From contig CAJWLW010000015.1 in assembly GCA_913042885.1 (NCBI GenBank), forward strand, positions 1-35,743: a stretch of 35,743 nt of DNA. The letters run 5' to 3'. The position numbers and the translations under genes were made by a program. The notes beneath the pieces are model-generated. The model ran no database searches. It was not told the origin of the DNA and saw only the letters and a program-made list of their open reading frames with translations. This document shows positions 29,603-35,743 of this stretch, piece by piece (positions within the stretch are counted from its first letter, which is position 1; each line of letters begins with the position of its first letter). This stretch comes from an uncultured Lentisphaeria bacterium (lineage in GTDB: Bacteria; Verrucomicrobiota; Lentisphaeria; JABSQK01; CAJWLW01).

Positions 29603-32569
29603 ATGGAACGACCTCGAATCACATCTCGATCTGTGTTGTGGGGCGCGATTTTCGCTGCGATCTTCGCTTTCCTGACGGTCTATTTTGAAAACCGGAAGCA
29701 GATTTACGTCACCGCTACACAGATTGCCGTCTTGCCGTATGTCCTCCTGTTTCTGAGTGTCTTGCTGATCAACCCGCTGTGTCGGCTGATCCGCGTCATC
29801 CGCCCGTTCTCGGCGGCGGAGGTTCTCCTCATCTTCATCATGGGGAGCGTGTCTGCCGGCATCTCCACATTCGGGCTGGCTTCCCAGCTGGTGCCGATGA
29901 TAACGAGCCCCTTCAACAGGCACTGGAATAATGACCAGAGCGAATGGGAGCGGTACCTCGTCCCGTTCGTCGGCGACACATATTTCGTGGCACACCCCGG
30001 TATTCGTAATGCCGCCATTGAATACCGCGAAGCCGTCGAGCGCCGCGGAGTGCTCAGACGCATACTCGATGCCGCCATGCAGGTTGAACGGGCAAATGGC
30101 AATGCGTTTGATACGCAGGCGCGCCTGCAGCAGGTGGAGCAAAGGGTCGGGTCGAGCGCGGACGGCCAGTTCGACCTGCCAAACGCGCGACAGCTGCACC
30201 AGGCAGCGTTGCGGGCGAAAACCGAGGCCGAAGCCGAGTGGCAAAGAACCCTCGCGGACCCGACGGTGACAGTGTCGGTTGTCATCGACACCTACCCGCA
30301 AGTGATTCGTGACGTAGAGATGCAGGTCGGCGAAAGAAAAGCTGCATTGCGCAAACTCGAGCAACACGCATTTGCGAAAGTCGATACGTTCCGTCGAGGA
30401 TTGCCGGATGACCTTCGTGCGTTCCCCGGCTTTGTCCCGTTGCCCGGGGAGAGCTACACGACTTATTCGGGTCGCCTTCGACGACTGACTCACGGCCTCT
30501 CGGCCTTGCGCAGTCTGCAAGATGCAGATCGGCTGCTGGCGGTGCAGGTTGAAAGCGACGTTGTATCGCCGCCGTCGACCGCACCCGTCATCCAGGCACT
30601 GGATGCTGCAATCGATTTGCTCAACCCCGTCAGTGATCCTTCCGGGCTGATCGACGAAATGTCAACCTTGGAAACGGAATGGTCGCAGCTTGCCGACCAG
30701 CGGGTACAACTCGAGACAACGATCACACGACTTTCAGAAGAGCGGCGATTCCTGCAGTCAGGCTGGGCCCAGCAGGACAAACAGATCGCCGCGCTGCGCC
30801 GACAATTGCACGCCGCGACCAAGAGGGACAAGGCGGTGTTTTCCTCCCTCGGGCAGGCGAAGAACGAAGTTCATTTGATCCGGAAGGTTGCCCAAACTGT
30901 CCAGGAACTCCAGTTGCTTCGGGAGGACCTGGCGCAACAGGGCGATCCGGATCTCCCGGTAATCCGCGAAAAGCTCGAGACCGCAATGCAGCAATTCCGG
31001 TCGTTCGATGCTTCCTGGGCGCGATTCATAATCGGTGACGTGCCGTGGTCGCACTGGATTGCGCCGGTCCTTCGCTGGTTTATCATCATTGGCCTCACTT
31101 ACCTGGTCCTGCTGACCTTCAATGTCCTGATTTTCCGCCAGTGGGCACACCATGAAAAATTGCAGTATCCCTTGGCGCAGCTACCGGAAATTCTGGTCAA
31201 CGCGCCTGACGACTCCGGCAACGCCGCGAGTGCACGGTTCTTTGGAGGGGGGGCATTTTGGATCGGCTTTTCTGTTTCCGCCGCTTTTCTGGGCTGGAAC
31301 GTTGTTTGTTATACAGACTGGGTCCCGGGACTTACGCCCCTGGATCTGAATAATCACTGGGGTGACGCGCTGCAGGATTCGTCTCTGACGGCGCTGGTCC
31401 ATTCCCGATCGGCAGTGTTCTTCACGATGATCGGCCTGGCATTTCTCATCCCCGCAAAAGTTTCGTTTTCGATCTGGTTCTTTTATGTGTTGTACCTGAT
31501 TCAGCTGCAGGCGATGGTGTGGGCTGGTTTCGGCGTTGACGAACGTTCGTTTCCCGCCGAAATCCTGTACACGCTGAATTTTCGCACTGCTGAAGGCGGT
31601 GGTGCGTTGATGGTGTTTGCGCTCGTCGTTTTGTACAAATGTCGCAATTACATATTCTGCTGTTGCAACACGAAACCGGTCGAGGATTTGAATCCTTCCG
31701 AACGAAAGGAGCTGCGACTCGCATCGCTGTTATTCCTGCTTGGCTCCATCGGTCTGATATTGACGCTATGGCTGGGGCTGGGCGCGAATCTGTTTTACAC
31801 CATCTTCACCTTTGTCGTGATCATGATCATCACTATCGGGCTGATTCGCATGGTCGCTGAGGGCGGCATATTGGGATTGAAATGCTGGTTCGGCCCGTTC
31901 CACTTGATTCGCTCATTTCCCGGGATGGACAAAGCCTGGACAGCACCGACGCTTTTCGCGCCACTGCTGGTGTATTACTCGATCATCTTCATGGACATCA
32001 AGACCTTTATCGCGCCGGCGATGGCCAACGGTCTGAAAATCCGGGACGATCTGAAAATGGAGCGGCTGCGCTTTCATCTCGCGATAGTGCTCGGCATCGT
32101 GGTCGCTGCAATAACCGGTGTCGGTCTGCACATCATATTTGGCTATAGCGTGGGTGCCGACGCAATGAGCGACTGGTTCTACACCGGGCTGCCGAAAGGG
32201 ATGTACACGAAAATCACCTATATGATGAAGACCACGCCGGTGGACGAAACGGCCAGTCACTTGTGGTTCCTCGGTGGTGCAGGCATGATGTCCATCCTGT
32301 TGTACTGTCGCCAGTTTTTTTTCTCGCTTCCCCACCCGATTGGCCTGATCATGCTGGTGAACCCGATCATGCAGTCATACTGGTTTTCGATTCTCCTGGG
32401 TTGGCTGGCCAAGAGCATGGTCAGCAAATACGGCAACATCGCGTGCTACGAAAAGGTGCGCAATGTGTTTATCGGACTCATCGTTGGCGAACTCACCGTC
32501 GTCGTCGTGGCAATGGTGTTATCCTACAACCTGGGCGTATCAATCCCGATCGACTTGAATCGCAACTGA
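29603..32569 (+). CDS. DUF6785/DUF6784-family polytopic membrane protein
   Basis: This 988-residue protein has about three N-terminal membrane helices (VLWGAIFAAIFAFLTVY, TQIAVLPYVLLFLSVLLIN, VLLIFIMGSVSAGIST). A hydrophilic section of roughly 350 residues follows, rich in heptad-like Glu/Gln/Leu coiled coil (about 120-470), then about ten more helices starting WIAPVLRWFIIIGLTYLVLL. Between them lies HHEKLQYPLAQLPEILVN, a phrase typical of DUF6785 proteins of PVC bacteria and Armatimonadota. The C-terminal helices include MVAEGGILGLKCWFGP. The overall layout recalls OPT-type transporters, so uptake of oligosaccharides or peptides is a possible role. No ribosome-binding site precedes the ATG, and the tRNA-like fragment ends just upstream. 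Confidence 0.8.
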   Translation: MERPRITSRSVLWGAIFAAIFAFLTVYFENRKQIYVTATQIAVLPYVLLFLSVLLINPLCRLIRVIRPFSAAEVLLIFIMGSVSAGISTFGLASQLVPMITSPFNRHWNNDQSEWERYLVPFVGDTYFVAHPGIRNAAIEYREAVERRGVLRRILDAAMQVERANGNAFDTQARLQQVEQRVGSSADGQFDLPNARQLHQAALRAKTEAEAEWQRTLADPTVTVSVVIDTYPQVIRDVEMQVGERKAALRKLEQHAFAKVDTFRRGLPDDLRAFPGFVPLPGESYTTYSGRLRRLTHGLSALRSLQDADRLLAVQVESDVVSPPSTAPVIQALDAAIDLLNPVSDPSGLIDEMSTLETEWSQLADQRVQLETTITRLSEERRFLQSGWAQQDKQIAALRRQLHAATKRDKAVFSSLGQAKNEVHLIRKVAQTVQELQLLREDLAQQGDPDLPVIREKLETAMQQFRSFDASWARFIIGDVPWSHWIAPVLRWFIIIGLTYLVLLTFNVLIFRQWAHHEKLQYPLAQLPEILVNAPDDSGNAASARFFGGGAFWIGFSVSAAFLGWNVVCYTDWVPGLTPLDLNNHWGDALQDSSLTALVHSRSAVFFTMIGLAFLIPAKVSFSIWFFYVLYLIQLQAMVWAGFGVDERSFPAEILYTLNFRTAEGGGALMVFALVVLYKCRNYIFCCCNTKPVEDLNPSERKELRLASLLFLLGSIGLILTLWLGLGANLFYTIFTFVVIMIITIGLIRMVAEGGILGLKCWFGPFHLIRSFPGMDKAWTAPTLFAPLLVYYSIIFMDIKTFIAPAMANGLKIRDDLKMERLRFHLAIVLGIVVAAITGVGLHIIFGYSVGADAMSDWFYTGLPKGMYTKITYMMKTTPVDETASHLWFLGGAGMMSILLYCRQFFFSLPHPIGLIMLVNPIMQSYWFSILLGWLAKSMVSKYGNIACYEKVRNVFIGLIVGELTVVVVAMVLSYNLGVSIPIDLNRN

Positions 32570-32607
32570 TCGTCGTCGGTAGGTTTCGCCGGAGGACCAA
32601 AAAAACG

Positions 32608-32709
32608 ATGACTAAAACAAGGGAAGCGCCCTGTTTTCCGAAAGCCTGCCCCGGCGACGCGGATTGGCAGTCGGGAGGCCTGGCAAGTCTTCTAAGAGGA
32701 AAGGGCTGA
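32608..32709 (+). CDS. Possible 33-residue small protein
   Basis: An ATG lies 12 nt after a GGAGG box and opens a 33-codon frame starting MTKTREAPCFPKACPGD and ending SLLRGKG. It fills the gap after the membrane-protein gene, 38 nt downstream. It has two Cys and no hydrophobic helix. I recognise no family; the box alone supports it, and the long spacing weakens it. Confidence 0.3.
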   Translation: MTKTREAPCFPKACPGDADWQSGGLASLLRGKG

Positions 32710-32847
32710 GCGGTTCATTCTTGTGTGTGTGACGTCGACCACAGAAGCAAACCGCCAACGGAAAGACCACTCCGGGATCACACTGGGTGACGAGGAGCCA
32801 CCGGTTCATTGAAGCCTGATCCTTGTTTGCGAATCTCGACTAATCGA

Positions 32848-34326
32848 TCAGAATGCCGCATTTACACCCAGAACAAGAATATCAGAGTTCGCGGAACTGT
32901 CGCTATGTGTTTCTGCGGACGGTACCGTCACGCCCGGCCCGCCCCCGCCGCTGATGAAATTGAGAGGTGCGTATCCGCTTGTGTGGATGTACTCCGCGAA
33001 CAATTTTACACTGGGCGTGACGAACGTGGCAATGCCCAAAACCAATTGGTCCTGATTCTCCCAAGGCGCACCATCGGGTCCAGCGATAAAACGACTGAAG
33101 TCAGCAGAAAAATCGAAATCCCTTCCGTCAATATTTGTAGTGTATTTGCTGCCGACATTCCAGGAAACCACTTCGTGTGCCGGGAAAGCGGGATTGTCCG
33201 GATTGAAGGTGCCTGGCCAGTCGTCCCTCGTCTCGCCGTACTCGGCGTGAAATAGAAAATTGGTTAACTTTAACTGGCTATACACATCGATGGCCGGATT
33301 GTGATTGTCACACTCGACGAAGTGGGTTATCGGAAATCCTTGACAATAAGCGCTGCCCTTTTGGTAGGAAGCACCAAGGAGCAAAGTGTGATCCTCCTCA
33401 CCCAATTCGAAAGTATAATTCCCGTCGACGACATAATTGTTGAGTTTGCTCGGCGTGGCGGTGTCATCAACAGGTGTGTTATGCGCCCTGAACTGCGCGC
33501 CACCCTGAACGCCCATAACCGTGAGATTAAGTCCGTCCTTGATGTAACCGGTTTGCACACCATAGGCCAAGCCACCAAAAACATGCCACACTGTATTTGC
33601 GGTGAACGGGTTCACCGTATCTGTAAGCCCGAATGGTGTGGCCATTTTCCCCAGGCTCAGGTACAACGGCGACTCATCCAGGTTTCCGAAAAGGACATAA
33701 CCCCTCCGCAATTGCAGTTGATTCCTCGCCAAGGCAGTGATCGTGCCTGCCCCGAAGCTCTGCTCTGGATCATAAAGTATTTCGCTGTACGCGGTCACCC
33801 ATGATCCGAGATTTGCTGTAAGGCTTAACTGGGCGGAGTGAATAACTGCTTCCGAAGCACTTTTTGTGACTTGATTACTAGAAGTCGGATGCCGCATCAA
33901 CCACCCGAATTTACTGTCGGTATTACTTCGTTGAACATTGATAATCGAGGTGACAGCGCCACCGATAACAAGAGAATTGGGGGATAACTCCCCACTCTGC
34001 TTTTTCTCCAGGATCAGCTGCTGCTTCCTATTGATCCGCGTAGTCGGGTCGAGCATTTCGTACGAAAACCGACTATTAAGAGCCAGGAATTCACCTCGAT
34101 CTTCGGCCGGAGTGGTGACCCGTGTCTTGATGACAGAATCCTCAGCGGTTTCAAGCTCGGCAACTTTCTCCCTGAGAACCCGATTCTCCGCTTCCAGCGC
34201 TTCCATTCTGGCGGCGAGCTCTTCCAACGTTAACCCGAAAGAAGGTGGACCCATGAAAAGCGATGATACGAGGATGCAAACTGCGAATTGAAATAAACGC
34301 CTATGTCGACTGCGTTGGGTATTCAC
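32848..34326 (-). CDS. Outer-membrane beta-barrel porin (LbtU-like)
   Basis: The product is 492 residues from a GTG with an AAGGAG box 6-8 nt upstream, a better start than the ATG 34 codons earlier. A basic n-region (RSRHRRLF) and hydrophobic stretch FAVCILVSSLFMG form the signal peptide. A short coiled coil follows (LEELAARMEALEAENRVLREK in part), as in trimeric or peptidoglycan-linked porins. The rest alternates amphipathic strands (SLTANLGSWVTAYSEILYD, LYLSLGKMATPFGLTD) and ends in Phe, the usual outer-membrane assembly signal. YLSLGKMATPFG is typical of the LbtU/siderophore-porin type. It probably admits small solutes or oligosaccharides. It runs convergent to the membrane-protein gene and divergent from the last gene. 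Confidence 0.82.
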   Translation of the reverse strand: MNTQRSRHRRLFQFAVCILVSSLFMGPPSFGLTLEELAARMEALEAENRVLREKVAELETAEDSVIKTRVTTPAEDRGEFLALNSRFSYEMLDPTTRINRKQQLILEKKQSGELSPNSLVIGGAVTSIINVQRSNTDSKFGWLMRHPTSSNQVTKSASEAVIHSAQLSLTANLGSWVTAYSEILYDPEQSFGAGTITALARNQLQLRRGYVLFGNLDESPLYLSLGKMATPFGLTDTVNPFTANTVWHVFGGLAYGVQTGYIKDGLNLTVMGVQGGAQFRAHNTPVDDTATPSKLNNYVVDGNYTFELGEEDHTLLLGASYQKGSAYCQGFPITHFVECDNHNPAIDVYSQLKLTNFLFHAEYGETRDDWPGTFNPDNPAFPAHEVVSWNVGSKYTTNIDGRDFDFSADFSRFIAGPDGAPWENQDQLVLGIATFVTPSVKLFAEYIHTSGYAPLNFISGGGGPGVTVPSAETHSDSSANSDILVLGVNAAF

Positions 34327-34369
34327 AAACAACTCTCCTTTTTTATGCGTTGCGTTCAACGCGTCGGAA

Positions 34370-34397
34370 ACTATGCCAATTTGTTTAGACTTTTCAA
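34370..34397 (-). promoter_or_regulatory. Candidate sigma70 promoter of the porin gene
   Basis: On the minus strand TTGAAA (-35) and CATAGT (-10) are separated by 16 bp. The start of transcription would fall near 34363, giving a leader of about 37 nt that ends in the AAGGAG box of the GTG start. The surrounding sequence is AT-rich. Confidence 0.4.
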
Positions 34398-34734
34398 GAA
34401 ACCCACGAAATTTTAGTTTTTGCCGCAAATCGTTAATTCAATCGACAAAATCGTATCTATTTCATTATCATGTTGTTACGCACTAAAAAATAGGCCTCTC
34501 TGCGGGTTTCTGAGCCGCTACCTTTTACCTGTTCCATGGGGCAACGCAATCGACATGATGTCAACTTCCAACTCCAGTTGTTCCACTGCCCGGGGCGAGG
34601 AACGTGCGGGACGATGCCGGATGGACAATAAGGGCTGCGGCCAGTTGTGGCTTTGCAATTGTAAGCTATGGTGCAACACAGATGCAGGATGCCGCCCGCA
34701 CTCCAAAACCGTTTGCGAACAAACGAACGAAGAT
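34398..34734. other. Divergent intergenic region
   Basis: About 340 nt lie between the porin promoter and the last gene without a convincing gene on either strand. TTGTGG and TATGGT, 16 bp apart near 34645-34672, could be a weak promoter for the last gene. The half next to the porin is AT-rich and the half next to the oxidoreductase is GC-rich. I see no clear operator repeat. Confidence 0.3.
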
Positions 34735-35743
34735 ATGAGCCAGGTATTACGCTTTGCGACAATTGGCTGTGGCGCTATTGTTGAAAAATCCTTCCTCCCA
34801 GCCGTCATTGCGCATAAACATGCCGCCCTGATCGGCGCGACACGCAAGGATATTGACAGGCTTGAATCGTTTTGCCGGGAACATCGTATCGACCGCGCAT
34901 ACCCGAACGTCGATGCGCTGCTGGACGATCCGGAGGTTGACGCCGTTTATATCGCCACGCCCGTCGGAACCCACTACGATTTAATCGTCGCGAGCGCCGA
35001 ACACGGCAAACATATCCTCTGCGAAAAGCCGCTGGCACTGGACCGCAATGAAGCGACGGCGGCGGCCGCTGTCTGCAGCGCCAATGGCGTCAAGCTGTCC
35101 GTGGCATATTATCGCCGGCAATTTCCGGAGATCACGGAGATTGGATCGCTGCTCACCCGAAAATGCCTGGGTACAGTCCTTTCCATCAACTTTCATCACG
35201 GTTCCTGGTATGCGCCGGCTGCGAATTCTCCGGGTTCGTGGCGGATCGATCCGGAGCTCGGCGGTGGCGGTGCCCTGATGGACATCGGCTCGCACCGGCT
35301 GGACTTGATCCAGTATCTGACGAGCGGTATCGAGAGGGTGCTTTGCCGGCTTTCGCGTCAGGTCCATACGCACTGGCCGGTGGAAGCCGGCGCCACGGTT
35401 CTGGCCGGCCTCAAGGACGGTGGGGAAGGCCACGTCTCGGTCTGTTTCAACCAGAAACAAGGATCCGACTCGCTGGAGATTTACGGCGAGGATGGCAATG
35501 TCCGCTGTCCCAGGCTTGGCCAGGGCAGGATCATCGTGGAACAGAACGGGGCCTGCGAAGAAGTTGACTGCGGCGGGCCGACAGCCAAATCGGCAACGCA
35601 CATTCCCCTGCTTCGGAGTTTCATTGACGACATTCAGAGCGGAACACCGAACCCCTTTGCGGCCGCCGGGGTTCTACCGACGGAAATTGCCCTGGCCGCC
35701 TGCTACCGATCCGCAAAGGAATCACGATGGGTCGAGGTTGAAG
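34735..35743 (+). CDS. Gfo/Idh/MocA family oxidoreductase, cut by window end
   Basis: 336 codons are visible with no stop before the edge, so the gene is nearly complete (family members are 320-390 residues). The N-terminus reads VLRFATIGCGAIVEKSF, a Rossmann start. The EKP motif is canonical at residues 97-99 (ILCEKPLAL), and GGGGALMDIGSHRLDLIQYL matches the C-terminal domain. It is more conventional than the TKP-type homologue at 21.7-22.7 kb. Ribosome binding is weak (GAAG 4 nt upstream). It probably begins another operon beyond the window. The substrate is unknown. Confidence 0.85.
   Translation, partial: MSQVLRFATIGCGAIVEKSFLPAVIAHKHAALIGATRKDIDRLESFCREHRIDRAYPNVDALLDDPEVDAVYIATPVGTHYDLIVASAEHGKHILCEKPLALDRNEATAAAAVCSANGVKLSVAYYRRQFPEITEIGSLLTRKCLGTVLSINFHHGSWYAPAANSPGSWRIDPELGGGGALMDIGSHRLDLIQYLTSGIERVLCRLSRQVHTHWPVEAGATVLAGLKDGGEGHVSVCFNQKQGSDSLEIYGEDGNVRCPRLGQGRIIVEQNGACEEVDCGGPTAKSATHIPLLRSFIDDIQSGTPNPFAAAGVLPTEIALAACYRSAKESRWVEVE

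Noticed and set aside
34360..34385. Sigma54 promoter upstream of the porin
   Set aside because: TTGGCA is present on the minus strand but no TTGC follows at the required spacing; a sigma70-type pair fits better.

Overview
The window looks like a chromosomal segment of an uncultured PVC-group bacterium, most likely Lentisphaerota or a near relative. The reasons are: a prepilin whose cleavage motif runs straight into [20 protein letters not shown] with no Gly at -1; many DUF4091/GH123-like, sulfatase, DUF6785 and DUF6807 (PmoA-like) genes; several Gfo/Idh/MocA oxidoreductases; and a GC-rich, tightly packed layout. The phylum is an inference from gene content. There are no rRNA genes, complete tRNAs, CRISPR arrays, intact transposases or phage genes.

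Bases 1-17.0 kb are a long plus-strand catabolic run with short gaps or overlaps. It holds a secreted GH123-like hydrolase, a TIM-barrel hydrolase, a five-Asp-box sialidase-like propeller, a second TIM-barrel protein, a DegT-type PLP aminotransferase, a short ceramidase-like amidase, a Gfo/Idh/MocA oxidoreductase, a GH42/GHL6-like protein, an amidohydrolase and two type I sulfatases. Only the first protein has a signal peptide; the rest look cytosolic.

Bases 17.0-20.5 kb are accessory. They hold a prepilin-like protein, a broken N-terminal remnant of a third GH123-like gene, and a minus-strand secreted protein made of two almost identical 148-residue modules. That last gene has its own promoter, leader and perfect-palindrome terminator. 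The roughly 500 bp upstream of it carry unusual mutually exclusive hairpins.

Bases 20.5-22.7 kb are a minus-strand pair (Gfo/Idh/MocA, then DUF6807). A TTGAC-rich divergent control region separates it from a second plus-strand run at 22.9-29.4 kb: another secreted GH123-like protein, a GHL10-like hydrolase, an M24 protein that has lost its metal ligands, and a divergent NeuB-family synthase. A tRNA-like fragment and two related hairpins lie before a large DUF6785 membrane protein with a long coiled-coil insert (29.6-32.6 kb). The window closes with a minus-strand outer-membrane porin and a plus-strand Gfo/Idh/MocA gene cut by the window edge.

Working model (inference): the porin and membrane protein bring in fragments of a sulfated, amino-sugar or acidic-sugar glycan, possibly lipid-linked. 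The GH123-like enzymes act outside the cytoplasm, and the cytosolic hydrolases, sulfatases, amidases and NAD-dependent oxidoreductases finish the breakdown. The sialidase-like, GH123-like, ceramidase-like, sulfatase and NeuB-like genes together are an unusual set that I cannot assign to a described pathway.
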